Assembly (NCBI GenBank): GCA_947179485.1
Contig: OX359249.1
Span: forward strand, 744,001-808,000
Reading direction: 5' to 3'
From: Allacma fusca
Taxonomy: Eukaryota > Arthropoda > Collembola > Symphypleona > Sminthuridae
DNA: 64,000 nt
In this document: piece by piece, positions 13,975 to 27,653 of the stretch
Layout: every line of letters starts with the position of its first letter
Numbering within the stretch: position 1 is the stretch's first letter
Notes under the pieces: generated by a model
What the model was told of the DNA's origin: nothing
The model's database searches: none
Seen by the model: only the letters and a program-made list of their open reading frames with translations
Program-made: the position numbers and the translations under genes

Positions 13975-15872
13975 CTACTGTGGAGGAAGAGGTTCTGGAT
14001 ATGCCACTCGCCCAATAAACAGTAGAGCTCCGCTGTGATAGTCCCAAATAAAAAATATAAATGGACGGTTGACTTCAAAGAATTTTTCACCAAATGATCC
14101 GAGCCGCTCAATTCCTGTTGCAGTTGCGGCTGCAGCTTGCGCTCCTTTTTCCCGAACTTCCAGAACCACTCTATACATACAGAGTCGAGCAAAATTCATT
14201 ACTACATAAATATTAACAAACCAATAAAATTTAATTCAACCAGATCTAAATCTCACTTATGAGCAATGGCGCTAACATGGAGCTCGGTACTGTCTGATAA
14301 TCTGGAGAAGTTAGCGTGTGACCCATCAAATATACTTGACAGCCCCATCCGGCTTAAAGTTTCCACGAGGGAAGATGTTTGGGCAATTCTGAAACGGGGC
14401 ATGCGAATTTGAACAGTTTCTTCCTGTTAATGGATAACAAAATCATTAAACTCAAATAGTCTCATACGTACTAAAATACCTGTTCAACATAGATTTTTAC
14501 GCATGCATAAAGTATGAGTGGACAACTTTTAGTCCATCAACAATCTAGTCCATTTCTGCAGTATCTATACCTTTAAAGTGGAAAATAATTTCTTCAAATT
14601 TTCAGCATTCAGGTTTCTTTCCAATCGTGTAAGACTCGGTTTCTTGTCCTCCTCTTCCGAAGTTTCTTCCGCTTCTGGAAGTATGATGAACATTGACAGC
14701 CTTCGTCCCCGAAACGGCAATTCCAGTAGCCTGCAGTTAAGGTCTGAGCTGGAACCTAACAGCACTTGGAACTTCCCTGCCATCATGGGTATTTCTACTC
14801 TGTAAGCATTTAGTAAATAAATCTGACCATTTAATTTATTGTTGTTGACTGTGAGTCCAAGTTTTAATGGTATACGTCTCAACAAAATTCTGAATTATTG
14901 ACCCATTGCAATGACTACTTTCCAATGGTAAAGAGTTCTCAGGTCACCTGGAGGTAGGGGAATGGTGGAATATTCCTTTGGACGCCGTGACCGTGGGGTC
15001 GAAGCTGTTCTTCCAAAGAGCCTTCAAAGCAAGAGCGTTAACGAGCAAGAGTCGTGTGTGGCTTGGCAGAGACATCTCGAGCAACTTCGGGATCTGCCCC
15101 TTAGTTTGCTTGGACACCCACCTGTTGATGATGGATCGGGCCAAAGACTCCCCATTCTCAAAGTCCACTTCGTCCATACTACTGTTGTAGTATTTTCGCA
15201 GATCGGTTTCGTAATTTTTGAGAATTGACACTCCAGCTTGGACAAAGACGGCGTTGGCGGTTTGAACTACGTTCTAAAAACGATCAATCAATCCTTCTCT
15301 TACTATAACAATAAATTTCTTGTGATTGTGTACATGATGACATTTGCTTATTAAATTTACGAAAAAAAAAACATTTGATTGGAGTCAAACGAACTTGGTA
15401 GTCAGGATCATGGAGTGTTTCCAGCGAAGATCGGAACGACTCATGTACTTGCTCTGGGAGAAGCCCAACGTCCTCGTAGTGCAATATGCTCTGCAAAGCA
15501 TTGGACACATTAGAGCCTTCACCTGCTCCGAGCCACAGTTGTGACAAAACCGAAGCAACACTATAAAAAATCAACGAATCAAATGTACACAAAAATTAAA
15601 CATCATCATATTTGTGTCATTGCATTTCCTTGAACCCATTACCTGAATGGGGACACAACGACGTTGTCCATTGGATTCGCTTCATCCGTCATTTCACGGA
15701 ATAAAGACAGGGCAAATTCCAAATGTGCTCTAGAAAGTCTTTGTAAGTTTGTAGTTTCCGTTGTCATAGTCATTTGGGTTGACAAGAGGAGAAGGAGCAA
15801 TACCTGGAAGTTTAAAGCCCGGAAGAGAGCAACACTCACGTCGCTCAATTTAATGCGAACTTGTTCCCTCAT
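13975..15872 (-). CDS. secreted serpin (serine protease inhibitor family I4)
   Basis: Six exons on the minus strand: 15872-15643, 15560-15395, 15273-14948, 14799-14571, 14423-14257 and 14170-13975. All join in phase and give 437 residues. A hydrophobic stretch rich in Leu near residues 20-30 looks like a signal sequence, so the protein is probably extracellular. Serpin landmarks are in order: NAVFVQ strand, an INRWVSKQTKGQIPKLL helix block, a LVNALALKALWK block, LELPF.G..LSM.IILP, and a C-terminal VNRPFIFFI strand. The reactive-centre hinge EKGAQAAAATAT (about residues 380-391) is intact and small-residue rich, as in inhibitory serpins. Counting from the hinge Gly as P15 puts P1 at Leu396, with Arg395 at P2. 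The target protease is therefore uncertain. The start codon is the first ATG before the signal-like stretch; another ATG in the same frame lies 18 bases upstream. Confidence 0.9.
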
Positions 15873-16807
15873 CTTGAACAATATATACAAATACAGCTTA
15901 TAATGAGTAACAAGTAATTATACTTTGTTACAATCTATTTTTAAATTTCTACTTTTGTACTCCTTGACCCTTATGATATGGTCTCTGGCTCTAGTCGTAA
16001 GTACATTGACTCCAGTGTCTTCCACTTTATTAGCTCAAAGGCACTATACGACACTTTTATTCCTTCCACTATTTATTTTCCCACCACCTAGTCAACGTAT
16101 TTATGAGAAATTATTTTTTAAAGGATTTTGTATGCCCGCATGGTATCTTAAAGGCTTTCACTAGCTTAAAATGACACTGATGCCGGAGGAAATTATATTC
16201 TCCCGTAAAAGTTCAAGTCCATGTTTGCAACATGTTTACCGACGATACAATTATTTAACACACAATAAAATTCCGACAGCACAGTCACTTCATAAAAGAC
16301 TTCCGGCAAAAGAAGAGTACACTGATAACCGTTGGATGAAAAACGTTTATTGGCTGCATAAACCCCTGACGCGACGGACGGAGTAAAATGTGAAGTAGAT
16401 ATTCGGATTTAGAATGCGAGAATGCGGAGCATCCTCCTGAGGATAAGCAAGTAATTCCCAAAGAAGCGGATGACAAAATCCACAAGATTGCACAACCGCT
16501 ATCAGATAATCAAGAAAAATATGCTCTCAGTTGGGAGCAATAATCAATTTACTAAGGAGAGAGTAATACAGAGTGTAGACAATGACACTGTTTCAAATAT
16601 GTGCATACTGAATGTCCAAGTAAACAACATATGTACAGAGCCGCTCAAGTGAAGTATCAACAACACAAGTTTTTTAAGGGAAATGCTATCCAAATAAGCA
16701 TGCTGAATTTGAGTACAAGAAGGATTGCGTAACTTTATTGAGCAAAAGAGAAAGAGGAAAGTCTAGTTGTGAGGATAATTTGGTAATAGACAGTTTGATT
16801 GGTGTCA
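15873..16807. other. intergenic, upstream of the serpin
   Basis: No convincing gene. This stretch should hold the promoter and any 5' untranslated exon of the minus-strand serpin, but nothing in it can be assigned to either with confidence. Confidence 0.3.
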
Positions 16808-17257
16808 CTAACAAATGCTGACAATTAGTTGGGGAAAATGCTGATCAAATAAGTCAAGTAAATGTGATCTATTGGAACGCTGATAGAGTATTGATTGTCT
16901 TTTTGCCACGGCAGGTAACACAATGTAAGCAGAACTTGTAACAGAGGGAAATATTGATACTTGCTCATATGTTGTGCTCATTGCTCTAAAGTACGTGAGG
17001 AAAAGAAGCTGTGGTCGGTTCGTGGTAGCAGTAGCAGTAATTGTTGTAGTAGGAATGATTGGAGCTTTGCAGAGAATAACGGGATCTCTTGCCACCGGCC
17101 ACAAACCTCTAAACAGCATCTCTTTCTGAAGCCAATCCTTTGTAGAAACCCATGTCCTTGGTTCCATGTTCTTTCTCTCTGCCAGCTTACAAATGAACCC
17201 ATGTGTACGTGGAAACTTTCCTACCCTAAACAAGCATAAATATACACACTGACCCAT
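16808..17257 (-). CDS. hypothetical reading frame, 149 codons, unrecognised
   Basis: An uninterrupted minus-strand frame of 149 codons, long for this AT-rich DNA outside the recognised genes. It contains KFPRTHGFICKLAERK and a Thr-rich stretch, PTTTITATATT. Upstream on the same strand (about 17258-17420) another frame reads protein-like, including AYWTFGFKVLLGRHVF and MNPEDISTIINFFTETL, ending at a possible donor. The two do not join in phase with the splice sites I can see. This could be a real two-exon gene with a boundary I misplaced, or a decayed one. It lies just past the poly(A) signal of RAP74. No function is proposed. Confidence 0.25.
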   Translation of the reverse strand: MGQCVYLCLFRVGKFPRTHGFICKLAERKNMEPRTWVSTKDWLQKEMLFRGLWPVARDPVILCKAPIIPTTTITATATTNRPQLLFLTYFRAMSTTYEQVSIFPSVTSSAYIVLPAVAKRQSILYQRSNRSHLLDLFDQHFPQLIVSIC

Positions 17258-17474
17258 GGTAAGGTCTGAAGGGTTTCGGTAAAAAAGTTAATAATGGTAC
17301 TGATGTCCTCTGGATTCATGCTGTGTGTAACTGTCTTGTTGTCTTTATTCTCGAACACATGTCTGCCTAGTAGAACTTTAAACCCAAAAGTCCAGTAAGC
17401 GGAGTGACTTTGACCGATTAGACAGGTCTTAATTTACTAAAAACTTCAGGAGACGTTACTTTGAAAATATAAAA

Positions 17475-17480
17475 TTTATT
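17475..17480 (-). terminator. candidate poly(A) signal of the RAP74 gene
   Basis: AATAAA on the minus strand, about 125 bases after the RAP74 stop codon. It is the first canonical hexamer downstream. Confidence 0.55.
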
Positions 17481-17602
17481 TCTTTCCTTCAGTCGCTCCT
17501 ACACAGCAATACCACGGAAAATACACAGGATAATAATGAATAAATAATTTATAAAATAATAACACGAATGCATAAGAACTGTAAACAATTGAGATACATA
17601 CT

Positions 17603-20600
17603 CTAATTTTTCAGATACAGGTACATTTTCGTGTTCTGCATTCTTTTAGCCGGATTGATTTTCTTCAGAATGCTCGCGATAATTGTAACCATGTCCTTGC
17701 TGGATACTTTGGTTTTCTTGCTCTTGAATTTCTGCAGCAATTCCGTCACTGTCATCGGCTTGCGTGTTAAGTAGCGTCGGACAGCTTCTTCCGTTATGCC
17801 CTCAGATCTAAGAATACCATACATTGTTACATCTAGTATCCAACTTTTATTTTTAAGATGAAGTTAAAAAATGTTCAATAAAATCCTTTTGTACGTCATG
17901 AGAGGGTTGAACTTGTTATTAACCTATAACTAAAAAACAAATCTTACGCAGCCGTCTGTAGCAAAGCTGGACTGATTTCCATTTTGGGCTTTTTGGCCGC
18001 CTGCTGAGCACCAGCAACAGCTTTTGCAGCTTTCCTCTTTCTACTTTCTGCATCCTCGACGACATCCGGCGTCTTTTCTTTTTCTGGTGCAGGTGATTTC
18101 ATAGCTTCATCCGAATCATTATTGGCACCATCGGGTTCATCATCATCAGATTCATCCGATAGTGACTCAATTGGCTGCGTTTCACTTGATTTCTTCTTCT
18201 TCTTGCCTTTCTTTTTCTTAGGTTTTTCACCTTCCTCAGGCTCTTCCTCTTTCGTTTTCTTTTCTTCTGGATTTTCTTCCTCACTAGAATCTGATTCTAA
18301 AAGATTTCTCAGCCCTGTCTCTTGATCCACTCCACCTAATTCAACCTTCTTACTTTCCTCGTCTTCTGAAGATGTTATGGAGCTAAACAAAAATGAGAAA
18401 CCACGGATATTACACTTCACAGTAAATGTATTCTTGTTGTGTATGCATAAAACGAGAAGGATTAACAGTTACAGGTTGACAGTCACTCAAAAACAAGCAG
18501 TACAATTAATTGCTATTCATTACCTATCCGAAATGTAGTCAACTTCACGACCTTCTCCATCACCGTCATCAGAATCTTCATTTCCTTCCGAATCACTTCC
18601 CTTCTGCTTCTTTTTCTTCTGATCTTTCTTTTTCTTCTTCGGTTCTTTCTTATCTTCTTGATCTTCGTCGTCATCACTTTCCAACTCATTAATGTCATCC
18701 CAGTCTTCCATTTCAGAAACCTTTAAGCCAGAACTTCCAGCTCCTGATGGACAAAGTATTATATTAACGCCGTTTGTTGTTTTACAGCATTGGTACAGTA
18801 GCCACATTTAAATTCGTTCATTATGATTAATCGGATCGCTATTACCTTTCTTTTTTCCCGAACTTTCTTCGTCTTTTTCTCCGCCGTCAGCTTCATCACC
18901 TTTCATTCGTTTTCGCACCATCACACTGAAGTAATTTAGAATTTTATTTCTTCGTCCAAATTCTTCTTCGGCTTCTTCAGCGCTTAGCGACTTGTAAGTT
19001 TGGATTGGGGTGAAGTTGTACCATTGAGATACAGGAAACACTTCAAATTGTCCGTCCGTAGCTTGGGTGAAAATGAAGTAGCTAGCATTCGACGAAATAG
19101 TCCCTTCCCGAACTCCCTTGAACCTAAAGATTCACATCTTACGACATTATGATTGTCCAACCGTTCTTATTTATAGCTAAGGAGTATTATTCACTTTATA
19201 TTATCACTACAATAACACCCCTACTACACTACTTCTACAACCCACAATCCATGAAGCTTTTACAATCCTACTACGAAATTGTAATCACTGCTATAACTAG
19301 TATTACTATTTACTCCATAATCAGTGTAATAATTACAAGGCAGCAACTGTTTCAACTGATGGTTGTACTGTATAACGGATAATTCCCTTTAACGGATTGT
19401 TTTGTGCGTCTGAAAAAATAGCTATATGAACAACGCGTTAAAATGTTAGTGCACATAGCACACAAGTCTACAGCAAAAAGTGACAGTAAGCATAACACCT
19501 TGGACCCGCCTAATACATTTACATGGACGATTTTCTTCAAATAGGAGGTGATTCTATAAATATATAAATATTACCTATTCAAATGAATTAAAGTTTTTAT
19601 TCAGTATAAATGGATATTCTTATTTTATCAGTACTGGCAAATATAGCAGTTGTTGCTACCGTTGTTGCACATACAAATACACCTAATGTGTATGCACTTT
19701 TGTCCCAACGGATGAAGTACTCCTGGCAAAAACTTAAGAAAAACTTCTGTTTCTGGAATACCACAAAGATCGCTGGTCTACAAAGAGACTAAGATTCACT
19801 GGAGGGCCAAATCTTGTTACACAATGACTTAACACGTAAGACAAATGTTCTCAATAATTTCCACGGTCCAAACATATCAATTTAAGATCTTTACCTCTAT
19901 CGCTAAACCCGTTCCTTTTGTGTTCAATCACTAGGGTCTACCTTTTAGTGTGGCATTACGAACCAACGACCGAACTGGATTAAAAAATTGTTGAGCCAAC
20001 TTTTGTAGATATTAAATATATTGTATAACATGTTAGTCAGTGTCAGTACACTACAGGGGATTTTATCCCTTACTGAGTTTTTATAGTAGATATAAACGGT
20101 CGGTTCCCAGAGACTCCGTTATAACGAGAGTTGCCTGCATTCAAAATAAGCAAAGGACTAGCAAATTATCTAGGAAATAAAATAATAGAATAAGGTGGCT
20201 AATCTAACGATATAACGTCGATAGAGCAACCAAATCGAAACAATCTGACTCTACTACAAGTAATACCGTTTAGTTTGCTTGTCTGAAGTCACTGCCTTTA
20301 AAACCCAAGGATGGTCTTCAGCGTTGATCTTCTTCTTGTGCTGACCGTACTTTCGGCGACGGGCCTCTTCCCTAGCCTCACGGCCATACTCCGACCCAGC
20401 TCCAAATCTAAAATCATTGAATAATGGACAGCTCTGTACTCCAAAACGTACTACTATAACCGATGATATCTTGGATTCTGTATTAATGAAGACCACACAA
20501 ACGTCGTACTACATTTGCGTTACTTATTATTAGTTTACTCATATTACTTAGGCATGTCGGTCTGGTCAAAAGAAGAAACTGGCTCAGCTTTAGGACGACT

Positions 20601-20907
20601 AGTGTGATCGTCTCGTAACATCTTCAAATGCGCCCACTTCCCCATGTCAACATTTAACGCCCCGTTGAACCTCATAACGGACATCGGTCTGTCCGACCTG
20701 CTTTATCAAATGACACATTCCAAGTTAGACATTGTGCTTCAGAACAAATCATTCTCAATGCTTTGATAGAATGTGCTGTATCGTTTAGTACTTTGGAACC
20801 CGAACAGAAAACTCCTGCACAATCGGCGCGGGACTGCTACTACTACTACTTGACCCAGCCATTAAACCTGCTGAGCTCACACCAGGAGCACTTAGTTTGT
20901 CTGTCAT
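17603..20907 (-). CDS. GTF2F1: general transcription factor IIF subunit 1 (TFIIF alpha, RAP74)
   Basis: Seven coding exons on the minus strand: 20907-20792, 20697-20548, 20407-20267, 19123-18846, 18743-18524, 18382-17948 and 17807-17603. They join in phase to give 514 residues, the usual RAP74 length. The N-terminal dimerisation domain is recognised by FSVRVPK, MRFNGALNVDMGKW, GAGSEYGREAREEARRRKYG, YFIFTQATDGQFEVFPV and SAEEAEEEFGRR. The middle is a long Lys/Glu/Asp/Ser-rich linker containing DSDDGDGEGREVDYISD. The last ~68 residues are the winged helix (EEAVRRYLTRKPMTVTELL), which in other animals contacts the CTD phosphatase FCP1. The protein acts in the nucleus with TFIIF beta on RNA polymerase II. 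An acceptor at 20921-20922 shows that a 5' untranslated exon lies further upstream; I could not place it. Confidence 0.97.
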
Positions 20908-21983
20908 TGCGGAAATTTCCTGTAAGTAAATTGAAACCCCATATTAATTACTTATTGTGAGCAATATGAATGGTCAGTAGTTGTTTTCAAACCTGCTTTT
21001 TAATTATGTACCAACTACTACATGCTTAACGTCCATTGATACTCTGATTCATACTTTCATTACTGTACATTCAATATTGGAATTAATCCTGTATCTGTGT
21101 GAAACTAGACGTTGACATTAAGGCACTTACAGTGGCTACTGATTCCGTTGAGGAAGAAGTCGAGTCGATGACCCGAACGATTGTATAAATAAATGACGGA
21201 CACAAACTGATTGTGACTAGTCGCCTTCCTATGTCCGTTGAAAGTTAGAGAAGTGCCAACCTGACAATTAAATTACAATGTGAGCAGAGCAATCACTACA
21301 GAATCTACAACGGATTCAGAGTGGTTAATATAAGCTCCCTGAATTTGAATTTCCTCAAAGGATGAAGCAGAACAGGTAGATCCGTAGAAGTTTGGATTTG
21401 TTTTTAGGTCACAGTTAGATGTAACCTACGTACTAAAATCCTGTGTTTGCGAACCGGAAATCTTCGGACGATTTTTCCTCTCACGGCTATCCCTATGTAA
21501 GTACTTACTTTCAAAGACACTGCTCAATTTTGCTGAATGCATTGCCGAACCGCAGAGGACACAGCACAGCTCTCCCACAACTAATTGCAAGAGGAATGGG
21601 ATCAGTGTGGAGCATCATTTACCTTTCTGAGTCGTCGTCCTTTCAATGTCCCTTAAGTCATTCCTTCAAAATACTCTACTGTCATGTGTCTTCCATGTAA
21701 TTACACCTACAATAATTAGTATGTACTTCAATGTCAAAAATAAACAAGTATGAGTCTCATTAATTGCCGGGAGGTCGGTTTTTGGGAAAAGCTCACTACT
21801 ATTTGGCAAGTCGGTAGAATTCATTGATATGATGAAGGTCAAGGTTCGATAGTTAAAATATTATATAAATATTAAAGTTTATATTTGAGTGTTAAGATCC
21901 GGTCATTGCTTAATAACTCCCGACACGGGAAAGACGATAGAAAGTATCGTTGAGGTGAACTGTGAAATACGGAGGTAAACGTA

Positions 21984-22060
21984 TCATCGCTGAAGCGGCA
22001 AAATGTTCTCCGTGCGCATGCTTTTGTACAAAACAGACCATTTTGCCTCTTCCGCGACGA
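21984..22060. mobile_element. TA-flanked short MITE (TCGTCGCTGAAGAGG family)
   Basis: A 77-bp palindromic element bounded by TA on both sides. The left end reads TCATCGCTGAAGCGGCAAAA and the right end is the inverse, ending GCGACGA. The centre carries GTGCGCATGCTTTTGTAC, also found in the copy at 44922-45001. A TA duplication with matching ends points to Tc1/mariner-type mobilisation. It cannot encode a transposase. Confidence 0.75.
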
Positions 22061-25000
22061 TACTAATCTGGGAACTCTTCGGGTGTAGGTCAAAGTCAGG
22101 CTATTGGGGCACACTTTTATATCTAGTACTGTACATGGCTCCCGTGTGCCGGGATTTTTGTAGCTACATATAAAGCAGGCAAAACCATTCTCTGTCCCGG
22201 CGTTTCAGGAACAGGTACCTTTGAGGTACAGTACCCATGTGGTGTACTCTGACAGGAAATGAAATGTGCAGCCATCTACACCATGTCCCCTGCAATCCAT
22301 GAATTGTGAACTATACAGCCAATGTAATCCCTCAAATAGCTTGATTAATTAATAGCCTTAATTATTTTTTACCTTAGACCTCCAGAAAATTATATACTAA
22401 TGTATTGGGGTGTCGACACAAGGAGAGTCAACCGTATATGCAAATACACAATTTGAGTGGGATCTTCCGTTTGCAACCCTCCTCAAAAAAATTAAGTAAA
22501 TTGGTACAATTAATACACACACATAAAATGTAATCACATTTAACCTTTTGAAACTTTATAGATAATGTGGTAGAAACATGTGGACAGATTTTATCAGTGA
22601 AAAGGCATTTACAGGTAAATGTTGTGCTCAGTGCTCACGTCTGAAGTCACACTATAACTTGAGCATTAGCGAACATGACCTTTGACCTTCCATATATCCA
22701 TAACTAAATGTGAGAGCACTTGCTGTAACGATTGTTACTGTTTAATAGAAAGCTGTACTGCCGCATCCGAAATATCCTCGTTCGGGGTGTAATAAACCGT
22801 TGCTGAGCGACGATAACTAGTAATTACTTCTTATTTCATTTCGGACAAGAACATTCTAGAGGAGGTAATTATAACATAGTTTATCTGTTAGTACTATAGC
22901 ATCTGTTTATTTTTACTCGATATATACATGATACCACTTCAATGGTTCGTGTTTAACATTATCTAGAAAGTAGAGGGACTCTATGTCTTTAGGAGTATCC
23001 CTGAAAGAAACAAATTTTGAGGCTCAATAATGCGTGCTCTTGTAATTGATAATGTACAACATAAGGAGAAGAATTAACATCGGGATGAGAGGACATTGGT
23101 CCAATTGGTTTTATCCGTACTGGGATAATTCACAGCAATCACCGATAACAGCGAAGTACTTACAATTACAACCAGCTATTTAGCTATACATTGTTGGACA
23201 GGGTTCGTTTGACATGAATAATTACAACTGATGCATACAAATAATGCAGGAAACCCGTACGAACCAGTGGTGTATCTCACAAAATTATTTTCAAAATATG
23301 GACACAATTATATAAACAAATGCTGAGCAAACCAAACTCACACTAGACTAAAATATTAAGCATTTTGACAGCAGAAATATTATATTTTTTAAAGGCTATT
23401 TACAGGGAGTCCCACTTGGAATTCCACCAGATGGCCCTCCTCTGGATAAATCTGTATTGTTAACATGATTTTCAAATACCGAAGGATGTTATTACGTTTG
23501 TTGAACAATAAACTTCAAAAGTGTGTGATAGGCAGAGTGAAGAAATCAAAAAGGTAATTGTTTGATATTTTTAACGCGTGTATTTTTACCAAACGAAAAG
23601 TATTCCATTCATTTCTGTCGCACTGGAAGTGCTCCTTCCTCTAAAATCATCCTTCAGGCCTTTTTTAGTGAGATTTTTTACCCTCCTCATTCGAATTTTT
23701 GCAAAGCGTTTGCTTGCAGGAACTTCTTTGATGTAAAATAGCTTGCTGTAACAACAAAAGTGTAAATGCTTGATCTTGCATTGGGTTATCGGTTTGATAG
23801 AAACCCGATGCCCTCTTACTCTTTCCTGACATAATCGAGTATGAACTAGGTGTAGTATAGTAAAATGCCAGATCATCATGGCCAAACACCTCGAAGGTCT
23901 CCATCCTCTCTACACATGTAAAGTAACCGCTAACTACCGCAAGAGGTAGTTGGTACGGAAACGAACTCTAGAGCTAGCATATAAGTTACCACCCTTGTAT
24001 GACCCCAAACTTGTTTCCGGCCTTAACCATACCTATATCTACATATATAGATAATTATTTTTAAATGAGCCAGAGCTCCTGCACTTTATTACAAATTTTG
24101 TTCTAAGCGAATGTCTCTTCCAGGTTAGGGTAAGCTCAAATTTCCATTACGAGTAATTACCCACAATACTTCCGGGAAGTTTCAATCCGGTTCTCCTTGT
24201 GGGAACTTTCCATTGGTCATTGGTATAATGTTTTCCCCCTCGAAGCTGAATTTTAAGTTTTTCCGAAGTGACCTGGATTTTTTTAAGAGAAGGAGATTTT
24301 TGTTTTTTGGTAGTGGTTCTCACTTACTAGTGCTTCTACCATGGGACACATGAATGGACCAGGACAGTTCTGGGGACAACAAAATTATTCCCATAGAAAA
24401 TCAGGTCAGGATTTGAACAAAACAATCCATAAATAATCGTGATGGAACGGGGAAAACAAATTTGTTCTCAGCCATAATTCCCATACTCGCACCAGATGTG
24501 TGGGTATTTCTAAATCTGGGATTTTTACAATTCTATAATTATATCTATAGGTTTTTATTTTTTAATATAGTTTGTGACGTTTGTGGTTTGTGTATGGTAG
24601 TACGAATATGTGACTCCCTATAGCCTTTGTGCTCAAGCACAGACACAAAAATTCTATTATTTCTATTTATAGGTGTGCGTATTTACATCAGCCTCTATGT
24701 GGTATGATTTTCTTTAAAACTAAATTCTTTTTCTCCTTCTCACTTTTTGCGTTGTTCCGGGGGAGTGGGGAGTGCCTGCGATGATCCATACATACTTTAT
24801 TAAGTTGAATTAAAATTCCTGAATTTAATCCTGATAATATTGGACCGTAGCTGAACATTAAAGCAATCAATCATTAAAGTAATCATTTATGTAAATTGTA
24901 AATTCACCGGGGCTAAAACTTTCGTATTTTGAGACTACAACAAATACTTTTCGGCAATAATTGGGATGATTATACAAAAGTGGTAATTTCGTAGTATTAT

Positions 25001-27000
25001 TGGTGGCTTTGCTTGTTGGTCTACGACTATATAGGCGAGGCGCAGGGCGCAGGGATTGTTTCATGCAGTAGTTACTGTTGAATACTAGGCCTAGAATTTC
25101 ACTATTTATATTATAAAACAATAGCTATTATAATATTAGCAACTATCACCGGCAGCCACAACAATATATAATAGGAACCAATTCTAAAATTACCCGTAAA
25201 AACTACATGGCATTTAATTTTAGCCAAAAACATTCCATTTATTACCCAATCTGAAAATGGATTCCGACGCAATATGATAAGAAATGAGGAAGTAAGATTT
25301 GCTAAAGTTAAAGATAAATGTCCTATTTAAATAAAATGGAAATAGAAATAGGGAAGGATTTTGTGTAACGTCATTGAGATAAAGAATGAAAGTTAAAAGC
25401 AATTTCTAAATGCTTATGCAACTGCTTGCCAAACAGAAGAATCCAAAAAGTTCGAATTGTAATACTAATTATGTGTAATAATTACATATTGATGTGTTCT
25501 GTGTTGAAACAATTTTACTGTCTAATTTGAAGGCAGAACATGCCTTGTATAAGCAACAACAAAAATTGCACAACGCTTGGGCGACCTTCAGTCCTATACA
25601 CAGGTTTGAATTAAAAAATCCTCTGAACGCAGACAGGATCGTCATCTTTTGTCAACCATACATACATAATTCTTACAATTTGTTTCGTGATGCGACATAA
25701 GAAAAAACAACACTATAACCTGAAATGAATCCAGATTAAAAATACGGTACTTTCTATCCAGGTAATGAATAATTTATACAAGTATCACTGTAAGCGCATT
25801 CAAATTACCCAAGTACATGTAGTAAGTACTTTTAATTAATTGTAGTATTCGTAATATCGTAATATAATACTCCAAGTTGGAGGAATGACATTATAGTTTC
25901 AAAGTTATACACAAATGATAGTATTATTCGAAAAATGTCAAATACTTTGATGATATGATAACAAAGTCCACCTTGATTCAATTTACATATAAATAATATT
26001 GAGCCGAAGATGAGTGTGCCATTTGTTCAATTAATATATCCTTGTGTAAGTAAGTACTTAATATTTCTACATAGTTCCAAATTAGATCTTTGTTTTGGAG
26101 CCGGAGCACTGTTATTCAGTCAAATGGAATATTTTCTTCCGTCAAGAGGCGAAATGGATTATAAATGTATTTTCGATTAAAAGTAAACAAGGCAACTCTC
26201 TCGATATAACATTCTCTGTCGGGACCGGGAATTTTTATTATTACATATGCCATAAAAAATACTCATTGTACGAACTAATCTGAAGGTTACCTCTGACTGA
26301 AGGACCGATAATATACATATACATATGTATGTCCATGGGGATAAAAAAAACAGTTGGAAAATGTATGTATTATGTACGTATGTATCTATCCATTGAAGCA
26401 AGTTTTTAGCTTCTTACGTGCACAATGCACAATAATTGTGCTTAAAGACGGAGTGAATTAAAGGGAAGCCTCCAGTCTTCCTTAAAAAAGCAAAAATTGA
26501 ATAACAGTTTTTTATCTGTCTTGTCTTAAATTATTGTAAATGCAAAACGAACTGCCTGATACTCCTGGCTAACTAAGTGCATAATATTGTACTATTTACT
26601 AAAAGGATGTACTAGTGCAATAAGTATTGGTCTTTAGTGAAACAGCATGTGTAGCACATGGATGCCCATCTTGCCTCTTCACCCATCGTATCTTACTTGT
26701 CTTGCATATCTCATCGTATGTTATCTTTTAATTTGATTGTGTCTCCAAAAAAAATTGTTCTAAAAAGATGACATTTATATAACTTGTGTCCTCGTGATTC
26801 CAATAGAATGAATGGACTCTTCTGGTTGAAGAGCTCAAGTGAACTTGAGTACTTTTTTTTTACTTGAATGTGTATTTACTTATTATCTTATCCCTTGTAT
26901 AAACCTCTGCTAGGCTGGGAGTCTGTCTTTTTCACATGATCCCAACTCTCCCAAGGAGCGCAGAAAGTCCACCGCACGTTGATACACGTTGCACGGTTGC

Positions 27001-27022
27001 ACTCTCTCTCTCTCTCTCTCTC
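27001..27022. repeat. (CT)n microsatellite
   Basis: Run of about eleven CT dinucleotides in otherwise non-repetitive DNA. Confidence 0.9.
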
Positions 27023-27653
27023 TACTCTAAACTCTGCCTGTGGACTTAACTTGACCCAATTCATCTTCATTTCATATACATACGTAATTCATATTACATA
27101 ATTCCTGCAACTCAGCCAATTTCTAATACACTCTTGCTCAGTCGAGTCTGGCCGGATTTACTTTACATAACTTACCTATATGTACATAAGATACGTACTT
27201 TCTCCAGGATTTCTGCAAATTCTGCAGTTGCAGCTGGAGTCAATTATTAGTTATTATTAGCCATTATTACATTTCCCGCAAATTTTAGAAATAGAATCAA
27301 CTCAAGTCAATTTTATTATCATTGGTGGCTACTCACTTTGGAAAGAACTGTGATCCAATTGCTAAAGAAATGTTGGATGTGGGTTCTGAAATTGGGAAAA
27401 TAGTAGAGTCTGGAAGCATTTGAATGATACTGGATAATAACATTATCAGATTATCACTGGGACTCCGAGAACTCATCGTCACTGTCAGCTGTCAAGTTGA
27501 CTTCTGGTGAGACAAGTTTGTGCCAACAGTATAATTAATTCTGCCTCGTTGGAGCAGCGTTTGGTTAGAGCAAGTTTATTTCACCGTAACCTGGGTGTTT
27601 TTTCATATTTCACTGAAGTAAGTACCTGATCTCGATCCGAAATCACCGGGGAA

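Larger units (their letters stand above)
20908..27653. other. region without recognisable gene
   Basis: About 6.7 kb with only short chance-like frames. It must contain the promoter and first exon of RAP74 near its left side and the promoter of SLC35B4 at its right end. One small MITE lies at 21984-22060 and a (CT)n microsatellite at about 27001-27022. A fragment at about 26668-26690 resembles one end of that MITE family. Confidence 0.45.
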
